Assembly (NCBI GenBank): GCA_029168955.1
Contig: JAPDOI010000294.1
Coordinates: forward strand, 710,001-774,000
Direction: 5' to 3'
Source: Aplectana chamaeleonis
Taxonomy: Eukaryota; Nematoda; Chromadorea; Rhabditida; Cosmocercidae
DNA length: 64,000 nucleotides
Position 1 is the first letter of the stretch. The number at the start of each line of letters is the position of its first letter. The notes below the pieces were generated by a model. It did not search any database. It was not told the origin of the DNA and saw only the letters and a list, made by a program, of their open reading frames with translations. Made by a program: the position numbers and the translations under genes. Positions 48,705 through 60,252 of this stretch are shown here, in pieces.

Positions 48705-49365
48705 TAACACCTGCTGAGAGGGCGGAGAAGTAGTCTTACCGGCTGAGCGGGCGAGCGTGCATTTTACCGGCTGAGGCTCATTGCTTCACGGGGTGAGCGG
48801 GCAGGCATATGCATATCAATGGCCCAATACTGAAGAGCTAAAGCAAACCAGGGTTATGTACGGCGCGGACATAATGGACCTCGAGCTGACTCGGGTGATG
48901 GCATTCGAACGGATAGTCACATACACGATCTCGATAATTGACCCCTCACCCCTACGGGTCGTTGTGACCGTGGGGGGCGTGACAGCTGGCCACAGCCTAT
49001 GAGTTTTGAAGGAGGGTAAGGCTTGCGGCTCCAGGGATGAAGCGCAAGCCTCGAACTTGCAGGGGATCAGGGGAGGAGTACGAGGGGCTCTATCTGCTCC
49101 TGCAGATCGATATCATTCACACGGTGAACAACTAATATCGGGTGAGCAGTCCTCCCTTTACCGGCTGAGGGGGCAGTGAATGCGGGGTGAGGGGGCAGCC
49201 ATTTACCGGCTGCGGGGGCCTCGAACGCGGGGTGAGGGGGCCACTACTTGCCGGCTGAGCGCTCCATCAATTACCGGCTGAGGGGGCAGTGAATACCGGG
49301 GTTCGCCCGGGTACAATGCTTAGTCAGCCGGTTATGCCTGCCCCCTCAGCCGGAGTTACTGCCTG
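48705..49365. repeat. Scattered GC-rich motif cluster (ACCGGCTGAGGGGGC)
   Basis: ACCGGCTGAG occurs near 48738, 48766, 49160 and 49273, with near-matches near 49205 and 49250. It alternates with GCGGGGTGAGGGGGC near 49182 and 49229 and a related copy near 48788. An inverted copy GCCCCCTCAGCCGG is near 49340. The spacing is irregular (about 22-50 bp within clumps), so it is not a simple tandem repeat. Confidence 0.7.
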
Positions 49366-49482
49366 AGTACCTCCTCTGAAAAGTATCACAACAATCTTTG
49401 CTTCCGCGAACCATGCATGCCTTTGAGTTGCGGGGAGACCGCGCGAGAAAGTTTTTTGATTCATGTTGCGACGCTCTGTTAA

Positions 49483-49605
49483 GGCCGGGATCATACTTCA
49501 AGTGACGAGCGAAGCGACACAGTGTTTACCATCCATGTAGACCGAAAATCGATATGCTTGATGTACACAGTCACTGTCGCTGGTCGCGGGAAGTATGATC
49601 CCGGC
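49483..49605. mobile_element. Miniature element, CCGGGATCATACTT type
   Basis: GGCCGGGATCATACTTC is mirrored by GAAGTATGATCCCGGC, 123 bp in all. It shares termini with 54639-54933. Confidence 0.7.
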
Positions 49606-49621
49606 GACTCGAGGTCACCCT

Positions 49622-49963
49622 TCACGACCAGCCTTTGAAAGTCGAGTATGCACTACGTAAGATGACTAGACCGACAAGGAGTGAACGACCTTTCAGCATA
49701 GCCAGCGCGGGTTGAGATGACTGTTCAACACAGGCTGTCGCCAAATACGGGAATTCTCGCGGTGGGCCCAGAAGTTGCGGGTTCTGGCGAACGTCGCTAA
49801 AACGTGGAATTTCTCGCCTCACGGAATGAGAGGGCGTAACAGGCCGCTCCCTCGGAGTCATCTTGCCACCCATACGCGGAGAGAACACGCAGCTACTTGC
49901 TGACGTAAGTTTCAAGAAACGATTTACCCTATCGTTCTCGGTCGCGCCTTGATGTAACGTCAT
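49622..49963 (-). other. Unrecognised 113-codon open frame
   Basis: This open frame has balanced composition and segments such as REFPYLATACVEQSSQPALA and MLKGRSLLVGLVILRSAYS. It has no splice context, domain or family that I can name. It could be part of a dispersed repeat, or chance. It lies between a miniature element and an AT-rich spacer. Confidence 0.2.
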
Positions 49964-50128
49964 ATTGAAATAAGGGTACCGATACGAATCTGAAGTTCTA
50001 TTAAAAGGCTTTGAGATGCACGAATGTCAAGCGAACACCACAATTTGGTTTGTCCGAGTTTTCTCACCCTAACTGCCAGGTACTGGCTGGACGTCTGAGA
50101 GAGATAGGCTTTTTCAAATTGGCTACCT

Positions 50129-50592
50129 CAAAGGCACAGTCCAAGCTCAGGGACGAAATATGAGATTTCCACATATTCGTGAAGTAGACCCACCCTATAT
50201 AACACCAGCCAAGTGTGAGCTCTCAATTCGTCCAAACAAGCGAGATATAAGAAGAAGCCACCCTAGGCTCCCCCTTCAGTCTTTTACGGTCTTTTAAGAT
50301 CAATAGTGGATAGATGAGAGGTGGTTTTCGATCGATAGCCACAATCTTCCCTCCATTCTGAGCCTCTCTTTTCGTTCAGGTCCGCTTGCACATATCGGTT
50401 GCAAATGGCGGCAGTTACAAGCCCCAATCAACTCGTCCACCATTATTTCGCCGCTCGATTTCGCAGGGGCCGTAACTCCTTTGCCAGGGGGTCTTTTGCG
50501 ATTCGAGGGACATCTTTGGAGTCAGCGTGGAGCCGTCTTTAGAATAAGTGATGAAACAGAGAAACGATTTCGAAGTTGGACTGTGTCTTTAT
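50129..50592. mobile_element. Miniature element, family A
   Basis: CAAAGGCACAGTCCAAGCTC to GTTGGACTGTGTCTTT. The body resembles 43711-44197 (GATATAAGA.GAAGCCACC, CAACTCGTCCACC). Confidence 0.75.
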
Positions 50593-52775
50593 TTGCCGAA
50601 TACGTCCTAATAGTGGTTTTGTGATGAATATGTGACTCCGCGTCAAGGTACAAGACTTTTCTCGTAGTCCACTGCCTCCCATTTCTCAGACTCTCTTGTT
50701 CAAATCCTGGGTGCACAACGTTGCTTCAGACAGGGTTCCTAGAGGGAAGGTTCTCACCCGAGATGTGGCACCCGCGAACAGTGGAAGGCAAGTGAGTTGG
50801 CAGGGAACGTAGAGTAGGTAGGAAATCTTAAACATGGCCTTCTTTAGAAGGTCCAGCTGCGTAAGGTTGGTGCGATGTTTTTTGACAAGAGGGTGAAGGA
50901 AATGACGGCAGAAGAAAATCCCAGAAGAACGAGATTTCGGAAAAGCCAGATAATGGCGAACATGTGAAGCTAACTAGGGAACCTCGCATGGTTTTTCCCC
51001 GGATCAGAAAGCTGATGAATGTTCTCTAGTCAAGTCTGGCACGCTCTATTCGAATTTGAACTTAGATTTTGCTACAGACTTCTGCGAAAAAGTTATAGCC
51101 TTTCGAAGTTTAGATTTTCTACAGCTGAGCTGAACGGGACGTTTTTAGTTCTTAGTTGAATTTGGCTAAAAAGTTCAATGAAGGATCGTTTGACGTACTG
51201 AGCTTGAATTCTAAGTCGGTTTCTCAATTATCAGCAGAATAAGCTGGGAATCCACGAGTTACAGATTTCCTAGAGGGCTAGAGGCCTCTAGTTGTTTGTT
51301 AGGCACCTTTTTTTCACCAAAACGCGCATTAGCCTTCGAAGAATCCGGAAACGGTCCTCAAAAATGTGTTCAGCGCCCAAAACTACCCCCCTTAACAAAG
51401 TTTGGATGAAGGCGCATTCGCCAAGCTTTGTCCAGTCTGATGGCGTTTTGGACTTGTACGGATTTTCGGTTGGACATTCATTTATACCAATTACAGGGCT
51501 CTGACAGCGTTTCAAAAAATGTTCTAGATTTTACTCAAAGTCTTTCTAGGTGGGTGATTTGGGGCGGTGATAACATCGGGGGGGGGATTTGATGGCAAAT
51601 CGCGAGTTTTGACGATTTCCGGAATGAGTCAATAGGTAGCTGCAAAAATTTTTCTGTATGGGTTTACTGGAGTGCTGAGCACGAATCTGCAGCCACTTTA
51701 TCGAATTTCGCTAGATTACGGTAGGTTACGGCGGGTATACGGTAGCTCAGTCAAAGTCTCAGTCCATTTTTCGATTTTCGAAAATTTAAGGTAGGCAACG
51801 CCGGCTAGAAGGCAATATGCTCCAGATTTGTGTTCAACGCCCTGAACAACCCCCAGTTGAAAGTTTCGGGCAAAATTCGAATTTTTTTCGAACACCCAAA
51901 AAATGCATGACGCCCTTCTCGCGTTTATTTCCCTTACCTTTTCGCGAAGCTTAAGAAACGCCTATATTTTCGTTCAGCGGTGTCCGCAGCAAAATACCAT
52001 GTCACATTCGGAGACAGCGAGCCAGAATTGACCAGAAAGCATTCATCATCTTTTAAATGGTGGGGATGCCTTGCGAGGTTTCAATTTTGTAAGAAGGGTA
52101 AGTGGGAGCTATAACAAGCTATTCGTGCCTAAAGAGTATGGCGACTTGCCATACGTTATAGGCAAGCCTAGCTCCACAAAATAGACGGTAAAAACCACCC
52201 ACTGACCCTTTTTATCTCCACATTTTTGCCATTATCTGGCAATGGCAGCACCGAATTTAGACTTGACGCCCAAGAGTTTCATGGCAACAGCTTGATTTGT
52301 GCGGTGCTATAGGATGTGAGAGAGAGGTGGGCAGACGGAGGGAGCAGCAACGCGCACGCTCGCAGCGCGATGAGAGTTCTGATTGTTTACATAGGAAGAA
52401 CTCCTACGATTCGCAGAGTTGTTGAATAATTCTGTCTTACCTCTTGCTGGGCACAATTAATCGAATTCTTTAACAAGATTCTAGAATGGAAAATCCTGGT
52501 TTCAACTAAATTTAGCATTTGAAACTAAAAAACAAACAAAATGATTTCGAATATTTAAGCATTATTGGCACGTGATTATTTTCCTTGATTTTTCTCTAAA
52601 TGTGTTCTATTTATTATGTTTCTCTTTTTCTTTTTTCTATGCGGAAGCTCTCTGGCTCAAGACTCGCAAACAATGATTTTTCGTATAATGTCTAACCTTA
52701 AACATAGGACGTGAATCCCATCCTTGAATATCGGTGCTGCTTGTGTCATCGTTCCGAAAATGCATTCACGTAGGC
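50593..52775. other. Region upstream of troponin T
   Basis: No gene is seen. It contains AT-rich tracts, a GAGAG-rich stretch at 52318-52350 next to CGCACGCTCGCAGCGCG, and a half-copy of the small palindromic element near 52712. Muscle promoter elements presumably lie here, but none was identified with confidence. Confidence 0.35.
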
Positions 52776-52796
52776 TATTTTTTTCAGCTGCCAAAC
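52776..52796 (+). promoter_or_regulatory. Probable spliced-leader trans-splice acceptor of troponin T
   Basis: A T-rich tract ending TTTTTTTCAG (AG at 52786-52787) lies 9 nt before the troponin T ATG. In nematodes this very short leader is typical of SL1 trans-splicing. An ordinary intron with a non-coding first exon upstream would look the same, so this is an inference. Confidence 0.6.
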
Positions 52797-55700
52797 ATGT
52801 CCGACGAGGAGGAGGTTTAGTGAGTTATTTTCGCTTTCTGAGGGCAAGATGATAGTATTTTAAAGATTTCCAATGCAATGAAAACGATAAAGTTCTGACA
52901 TATGTTAATTGTCCTTTTTTTCTAGCTCTGAGGAGGAGGTTGAGGAAGAGGAAGTCGTCGAGGAGGAGCAGTAAGTCAAGAAGTCACATTTTGGATTTTC
53001 TTCGAAACCATGACCATTTTTTCAGGCATGAGGAAGAACCGGAACAACACGAAGAAGAGATTCCAGCCGAAGAGGAGAAGTGGGTGGTTGTAGATGGTCG
53101 TCTACAGAAAAAAGAACTAAATTGGAAACAGCTAAAAAGCTGCATTTTCAGGCCTAAAAGCCGTCCACCGCCACCAGAGGAGAAGAAGGATCCCGCTCAG
53201 ATGACTGAGGCCGAGGCTGCTATGCTAGTGAGGCTTTGTTGGGTTAACTAATGATTAATGTAACTATTTTAACTCTTCGAAGAAAATCGAGCTTCGGGAG
53301 AACCAGGGAATGTTTCGCACGCACGTCCGAAATTTCGACACTGCAGGGATTCTAAATAATGGTTGGAAACGAAACGTTCACAGCCATTCTCACGATTCTT
53401 TTTAGCGAGTGGACGTTGCTTATACGTGCGTGCTGCGTCGCGGTCGGTGAGAGTCGCGAGAAGTGGGCGGCGACGCGACATCCCGCATTAAAGGCATCGT
53501 ACACGATGAAAACCATATTTGGGTTTTTGATGTTTTCGTGTTGTACTATCCCTATAGTGACTAACGGTAGCAAAACGCCCCCTCAAAAACGTCAACTTTT
53601 TGAGAAAAACCCATTTTTAGAAAGTTCATAGCAAATTTGAATTTCGCGCCGGCATCAACTTGGGATAGTTGCGCAGAGAATGCAAGGAACAGTTTTACGC
53701 TTCGTTCCTTGGCGCAGCGTTGGAAGCAATTCACCAAGGATGCCGCTCAACTACGACTTCAGCTGAATCAAAATGGGCTACCCACCTGCTGCGTCCAGAG
53801 CTGCCGGCTGCTTTCGATCGATGCCGAATTCGAAATTGACTGGCGTGTGTATTGCGCACTACGACGCGTCAAGGCACGCCCGCCGTCAGCAACCCAGGAG
53901 CTTTGTTCCTTGTAGCAACGGATCGACCCCAAGGCCGGCCCCCCAAACCCAGGAAGCCAATTTGAGGTAAGCGAATCTTCAATCAGAGACGGTTTTGTAA
54001 CTCCAAACTTTCTGAGTGACATTGTCATGGCCCACTAGTCCGAATGAACGCATAAACCCAAATTCGGTTTTCATCGTGGACGATGCCTTTAAGGTGAAAT
54101 CAAGCAAACTGGCATATTCAGGAGCATTATTAATCCACCTGCGCTCACTTTGTGCCTCTAGCGACAAGTTTTCTCTTGTATGAAGTGGTGATGTCTCGCG
54201 CACATGATGATGGGTTTTCCGCGTACGCCTCACGCGCAACACTAAGCGGGTCATGACGCGTACACGCACGAGTTAGCAATGTCATGGAGCTGTTCTTTCT
54301 GACGCAGCTGCCACGATGGGCCCTTCGCCGCGCAAAGTCCACTGTAAACTTAGAAACCATGATTCAGTGCACTTACCTAGGGCAGCTCTGAATCTTATGG
54401 GAAACTAATTCGATGGTGTTCTCATCTCTGGTACACGCACGAGTTAGCAATGTCATGGAGCGTCGCAGGAGCGATTCTGTGCATTTCTACTTTTCTGATA
54501 TTCTTGGAGTTTGCGACATTCGTAAAAAGCTCTGAATTTTGGTAGTGCTGAGTTAATTCTGGCGTTGCAATGTGGTGTTGGAATGCACGCAACACGACCG
54601 CTCGCTTCAAAATGAAGGGCTTTCAACGAATGTCTATGACCGGGATCATAGTTTTCTAGCGAAAATGAATATCGCCGCGATTTATCGTCTCGTTGCCTTC
54701 TGGAGAGCAAAGCCGATGTAATCCCCGCGATATGCATATTTCCATGAAATTTTGAAAATAAAGTTGAAAACTGAGTTGACAACCGTTTTTGGATGAATAT
54801 TCCATCCCCGTTCACGCCACGAACTGCCGTTCTCCTTGTCGAAATGATTTTTTCTCTCCAATGCGCTACATCGCGGCGATTGATCGATAGCGCTTTTTCC
54901 CACGCAGCGCCGCGTCGGTAGTATGATCCCGGCCTACACAAATGGAGGAGTTGTCCCGTTTTTGCAGTTCCAAACGCCACGCTGCTCAACGCAAGCGAAG
55001 TGGTCCCGTGTAAAATTAGTGCCGCCTAAGCCGAGACAACTCCTCCCTCGGTGTGTAGAGAGCCCCTCCCTGTCCCGGCCTAAGACTTTTTGAATGCTTC
55101 GGGTAGCATTCGGAATACTGCTACCCGAAGCAGCGAGTTCTGTGACACAATGCCGCCGATTCGTTAACGGGAGCATGGGTAATTCAAGTATGTCGAGATT
55201 CTGTAAAGCTCAAGACAAACTCAGATATAATGCGAGAAGCACATGTACATAGTTCAGGATTTGCATTTCCATTCATGTCGCTTGCTTATTTCAGGCAGCC
55301 AAAAAACGTCATGAGGAGGAGGAAGCAGTAAAGATGCTCGATTATGAGCAGCGACGTGTGGCTGAGAAAAAACAAGTCGAAGAGGAACTCCGTGAGCTGA
55401 AAGAGAAGCAGGAGAAGCGTCGTCTCGAACGCGAGGAAGATGAGCGACAATTCGCCGAAAGACGTCGTCAGGATGAGGAGCGCAGACGTAAAGAGGAGGT
55501 AAAGTAGCGTTTCTCCAGAAAATCCTGCAAGGCAAGTCAAAGAAAAAACTCCGAACAATTTTTTTTCAGGAGGAACGCAAAAATAAAGCCGATGCAGAGA
55601 AGATGCGTAAAAACGAGGAAAGAATGCGTCGTCAACAGATGATGGCAGGTTCCTTCGCCGGACATCATGGTGGCGGTGCTGGCAGAAACTTCGTCGTCAA

Positions 55701-58700
55701 CAAGAGTGATCAGGCAGCTCAGTTTGGCAATTTGGCTCAGGTACTGTTGAAACTAACAAACATGGACTCGGAAAGCATACACATCTAGCGCGGAGAATGT
55801 ACAAGAAGTGAGCGGAGACTGAATGTCTGGTGGCGCAAAATGGCTCGAATACAGTCCTTTTGACTAGCTTTTGACGCTTCAAGCGGCGAGGGCATTCTAG
55901 AAGAAGTCGTGCGACCCCTTCATCGCAGCTATTTTAATCACTCTTGCGAGCGCATAGGACGCCTTTGAGTGCGGTCAAAAATTAAATATTAGTTTTGACT
56001 CGGAGCGGTATTTCTAGCTACAGTAATAATGCCAATCTAAAGGCGCACTGGCGCGCGTTTCGGGTCCTTAGCATCATCCTTCCATAATTCTAATAATTTC
56101 CTTAAGAATCATTTTCGGGATCCAGGTCATGGTTGTAAACTACACATAGCGGTGTGCCGCTGCTTACTCTACTCGCATGCTGTGTGGCAGACTAAAAAGT
56201 TCCCCGAAAGACTTTTTATTTGAGTCGAATCTCTAGCGATAGTTTGACCGTTGTACGGCTCTTCTCACTGGTTTCTAAATATTTTTTTCAGACTCAGAAA
56301 AAAACTTCAATTCCAAGGGGGTTGCTTAAAAAAGACACCGAAAATGCAAAAACGCTTTCCCGCTCGCCTTCTGACCGATTTCTATAAGCAGTATTGTAAA
56401 GCAAGTGAGCGAACAGGGTGGTGCAAAGATAGCCGTGCCTGAAAAAGCATTCAATTTCATTTCGCAAAGTGTGATAGCATTCAGAACTGCATTTCTTCTT
56501 CTATCCAACGCTTATTGTCGCTTTTCATAAAACTTGATCACTATAAATTTTACACTTGTGTGGGTCATGTGCCAGGAGCAGTTTATTTTTGCCTCTTATG
56601 GGAGCACCGAATCAGCGTGATTTATTGAACGTTTATTGGACCAAACCACTTTCACGGGGATTCCTCAATGAGGGAAAAATCTAAAAACTCATATTTTTGG
56701 GTTTTCCCTCTTATGCAAAGGCTTCAAGCCACTGAATTGCATAGTCAACTACTACGAGGTATTCCTAAATTAATGATATTCATTTTGTGATTTGTCGAAT
56801 ATGTTTTCGAAAATCGATTCTTGGGTTTATTTTTTAGATTTTTGAAAGAATAGGCTATAATTTACGAAAATGTCACTGATTGTGAATCACCTTGGAGTCC
56901 TTGTCCACGAAATTTGCACCTGAAAGTTCTCGCATAGATGAAAAACTGCATAGCTTGGAATTTCGGGAAAATGCGAAGTCTATCCCGTTGAAGGATTCCC
57001 GGAAAAAAACTATTTCAGTGCTGTGATCTAGCCCTGATAGTGCCCAAGCGTATGATCAATCATGGGTGATTTTGAGCTTTCACTGGGGGCAAAATTAAAT
57101 GGTTGAGGGTGCTTTGTATCCCTGCGTGATAGCCTTTCACGAGAAGCGACAAAGAACGTTCGATAGAGGAAGAAATGCGTCTTCGAATGCTATATCAAAC
57201 TTGACTAGAGGAACTCCGCCGACCGGGTGAGAAATTCGGTTTTTTTAAGAGCGCAATTTCTTGTGCACTACCTTAACACTTGCCTTGGCGGCGGTTGTCG
57301 CTGGTGAACGCTATGAACGCTGCTTTAGTTGAATATTTAAAGTTGGCAAGTAGTTGAAAGTCGCTGATGTTGAAGCCTCTTGCTGTGATGGGAAGTTTCG
57401 CGTCTCTCTCGTTTTCTATAAAGAGGATTGAGTCATTTCCCAGTTTTCTTAAAACTGCAGTTTTTCACTGAGCATTTTTCAGGCAAAGAAGAAGGATGGC
57501 ATGAGCCAAGAACAGCAAGAAGAAGCGAAGCGCGCATTTCTGGCAGCTGTCTGCCGTTCAGTGGATGTTTCTAATCTGCTTCCCAATGATTTGAAGGAGA
57601 GAATCAAAGGACTTCACACGAGAATCTGCAAACTTGAAGCTGAGAAATATGATCTCGAGAAGCGTCATGAAAGACAGGAATATGATGTGCGTAAAATTTC
57701 TGCTACGATCCTCTGCGTTCTTCAGTAAAACAATTTTCTAGTGATTGTTATTTTCAGGTAAAAGAGCTGAATGAGCGTCAACGACAAGTTGCCCGTAACA
57801 AGGCTCTTCAGAAAGGTCTCGATCCTGAGGAAGCTGCCTCGTCTCGTCATCCACCAAAGGTTACTACCGCCTCGAAATTCGATCGTCAAACTGATCGAAG
57901 GTTAGAGTTTATTTGTTAATTGATTATTTGCATAGCTCAGTTGTTGCATGTGTTTGTCTCAGATCATATGGCGATCGCCGATTTATGTTCGAAAATCCCG
58001 ATCTTCCGAAACAGCCCTCCATCGTTCACGGAACGGCCCGCCCACCAGCTGAGTGGGGACGCAAGGAGAATGAGGAGCTCGAGCAGCTTCGGTAAGTCAA
58101 ATATGAATCTGTTATTACACTTCTAAGGCCGGTAAGTACATACATATCCGTCGTAGACAGAAAATTAACACGAAACAGGACAGGCAGCATGACAGAGACG
58201 TGTGACGCTAGCTCGATCTTCTTGAAAGAGGCTCTATAAACACGATAGTGTTCGACTCATTTCCAAATTACATTACCAGCGAGGAAACTGCGAATGAACG
58301 ACGCATGTTATTCATATGAAATAGCATTAACGTCGCTCTCGGACTGACGAAGCCGGGCGGCACCGAGTTGGGGAGGGCGCGGTGCGGCCTCGCAACGCGG
58401 CATCACTCAAATCACAGAGGGTCCCGCGTCCTCTTCTTTCGATCCGCCAAAGCTGCTTCATTCCACAAACACTTAAGTTCTATGAAGATTACATCGTAGT
58501 GCCAAAAATGGTTCAAAGGGAACTTCTTCAAGCAGGCAAATTTCAAAATTCATACTATTTGTTCGAGATAAGGCACCCAACTTCTCAGCAAAGTTTTATG
58601 GTTAGTGTAGTATCTAGATATGTATTGACTTCGTTAGTTATCCACCATTTTTTTCTCAAAAAAAGGTAAAGTCGATTGAGAGATATGCCGGAAATTGACA

Positions 58701-60252
58701 AATAAATGTCATTAGATAAGACACTGCCCTATAAATTTCGATGCCCTGCAGTCGTTGGATGATAGCGATGCGAAAAAAAACATGTTAATTTACAAAATTT
58801 CTCAATTGATTCGAAACTCGTGTGCTGAAGATATGCCGCGATTCCGCTACGTTACTATGATCTGGTCTTTACAGGGTTCAAATGTTCTAGAAACTAGAAC
58901 AGCCTTGATGCACAGAAACAAGAAAACGAAGAAACTCTTAAGGTTCTCGTTATTCCAAATTAGCTGTATACTTTGATAGGGTACTTTACACAAGCCTAGT
59001 TATTCCAATAGTAAGAAACGCTTCGAATTTGAGAAAGGAGTGAGCTTCCGGACGGTATACTGTTGCTGATTGATGCAGAGCATTGGCCTGAAAGCAATCT
59101 TCACGATAAAAATGGTTCTCTCGTTTTCCCTGGCATTCAGGAAGAACAAAGTCTGTCACCAAAATGCATTCTGAAGAACAGAAATGCAAGAAATTTCTGA
59201 TGGTACGGCGACTTCTCAAGATGCTGCATATCAATGAGGTCTTCTGTGAGCGTATTTCCTTTAGTTGAACCCCCTCCCCCCCTCCGCGTCTATTTGTGTC
59301 CCTCTCTTAATACAGATTCGAGTATAGAACTCCCGAGATGCAGCAGAGAACTTCCTCCAAAACAACTGCGTTTGGCCGTTCCCGAAGTTAGTTGATCCAA
59401 AAACTCTCCGACTTTGGCAACATCCCTTACCGATTGCGAAACGCGAGCAGACCGCGAGAGTGAGCACTTCAAACTGTTCAATCCCGTACACTTCACAAGC
59501 TCTCTTTCCGCTTTCATCAAGCTCGGAAGGAGAACACGAGAACGTCTCCTTGTACTCCCCTATCGGCTGATAACAGTCAGGTTTGCTGTCCCCGAGAATT
59601 TCTCCCAAATGCGCGAAAACTGAATTCGTCAGAGTGTGGGTTGCGTGTGGACCAGCTCCTCCTGAGTTAACTGTGAAATTTCCGTAACTCCCATCAGAAT
59701 GCTGCAAATTGTTGGATTTCAGCAAGAATCTCGAGCCACCAAAATACGTCGAACAGGTGAAGGCTGAAGGTGACGCGGCAAGGCCACCAGTAGAACCGAT
59801 TCCTTTGCAAATTCCTGATAAAGAATTCGAGGACGGAGGAGAACCGCAGCAGGTTTGTTAGAAACGCTCATCTTGTTCGGGTCCGAATGTTGGTGTTTAT
59901 ACTGTGCTTATCTGGGCCGAATTCCGGTCCGCAATTGCGTCTCGACACGCTTTGCGGCCGCACGCGCTCGAGTCAGTCGGGTTTCCAGCGCCAAAGCCGA
60001 CTAGATGTGGCTTTTTTAGACAATTTCTTCAATTTTTCTTAGTTTCCAGTTTCCAAAACCCATCTAGAGTCAGCAGATCAGCGGCTGCGGCGCTGGAAGC
60101 TGTTCTGACTCGGCAGCGTGCGGCCGCAAAGCGTGTGGAGACGCAATTGCGGACCGGAATTTGGCCCGATAAGCACATTAGTTATTCCCTGAATGACGTA
60201 TTTTCAGCTTTCGGAGCCAGTGGAAGCTGGAGCAGAAGTCGAGGTTGCATAG
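52797..60252 (+). CDS. mup-2: Troponin T, 11 exons, complete
   Basis: Troponin T is the tropomyosin-binding subunit of the muscle thin-filament troponin complex. Exons read by eye: 52797-52819, 52926-52970, 53026-53079, 53152-53227, 55295-55498, 55570-55740, 57483-57686, 57758-57900, 57963-58091, 59723-59852, 60208-60252. All junctions are GT-AG with consistent phases; the total is 1224 nt, 407 residues plus stop. Residues 1-55 are Glu-rich (start MSDEEEVYSEEE). Residues 67-160 form a highly charged tropomyosin-binding helix ([19 protein letters not shown]). Residues 192-290 are the coiled coil that pairs with troponin I ([20 protein letters not shown]). Residues 306-393 hold the nematode-typical [22 protein letters not shown] and [20 protein letters not shown]. 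The length is close to the roughly 405 residues I recall for C. elegans MUP-2. The paralogue (mup-2 versus another tnt gene) is an inference. The start follows a trans-splice-like acceptor by 9 nt. Confidence 0.95.
53080..53151 (+). other. 72-nt stop-free intron in troponin T
   Basis: This intron (GTGGGT...TTTTCAG) is exactly 24 codons long and open in the flanking frame, so retention would insert 24 residues into the N-terminal variable region without a frameshift. The spliced join gives [11 protein letters not shown], which fits the family better than the retained reading. Confidence 0.7.
53488..54093. mobile_element. Palindromic miniature element (family B variant) in troponin T intron 4
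   Basis: Its ends read AAAGGCATCGTACACGATG and CATCGTGGACGATGCCTTT and are inverted copies of each other. The following inner bases (AACCATATTTGGGTTTTTG against the copy near 54045-54075) also pair. The layout resembles the AAAGGCAGTGTTCACG elements at 42.6-45.9 kb, but the terminal sequence has diverged. No coding capacity is visible. Confidence 0.65.
54639..54933. mobile_element. Miniature inverted-repeat element, CCGGGATCATA type
   Basis: The ends are inverted copies, ACCGGGATCATAGTTTT on the left and GTATGATCCCGGCC on the right, with further inner pairing around TATCGCCGCGATT. It lies in troponin T intron 4. The same terminal motif bounds the shorter element at 49483-49605. No protein is encoded. 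Confidence 0.55.
54934..55058. repeat. Short inverted-repeat element abutting the previous one
   Basis: CTACACAAATGGAGGAGTTG on the left is mirrored by CAACTCCTCC...GTGTGTAG on the right. It starts at the base after the preceding element ends, still within troponin T intron 4. Confidence 0.5.
55095..55132. repeat. Hairpin in troponin T intron 4
   Basis: TGCTTCGGGTAG and CTACCCGAAGCA are perfect inverted copies separated by about 14 nt. Function unknown. Confidence 0.5.
55741..55968. mobile_element. Truncated family C miniature element in troponin T intron 6
   Basis: The right part, from a TTTTGACTAGCTTTTGACGC-like stretch to GCGAGCGCATAGGACGCCTTT, resembles the right half of the complete elements at 11239-11730 and 41447-41918. 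The left terminus is missing or unrecognisable. It starts directly after exon 6. Confidence 0.45.
59903..60178. mobile_element. Palindromic element in the last intron of troponin T
   Basis: Arms of about 63 bp are near-perfect inverted copies: TGTGCTTATCTGGGCCGAAT at the left end and its complement at the right, including CCGGTCCGCAATTGCGTCTC and GCGGCCGC. Together they fill most of intron 10. The core TCCGCAATTGCG recurs in diverged form near 2230, 2840, 4020 and 33710, suggesting a dispersed family. Confidence 0.7.

Noticed and set aside
50640..50720. tRNA-like GTTCAAATCCTGG word
   Set aside because: No A box or acceptor stem at the proper distance on either strand.
52940..53251. Single continuous frame through troponin T exons 2-4
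   Set aside because: It reads exon 2 in the wrong frame and crosses two introns. The spliced model matches the troponin T family.
58382..58669. 95-codon frame within troponin T intron 9
   Set aside because: It is not flanked by phase-compatible splice sites, and the exon 9 to exon 10 join is already complete without it.
59261..59725. 154-codon - strand frame overlapping troponin T exon 10
   Set aside because: It runs antisense to the exon acceptor and has no recognisable domain.
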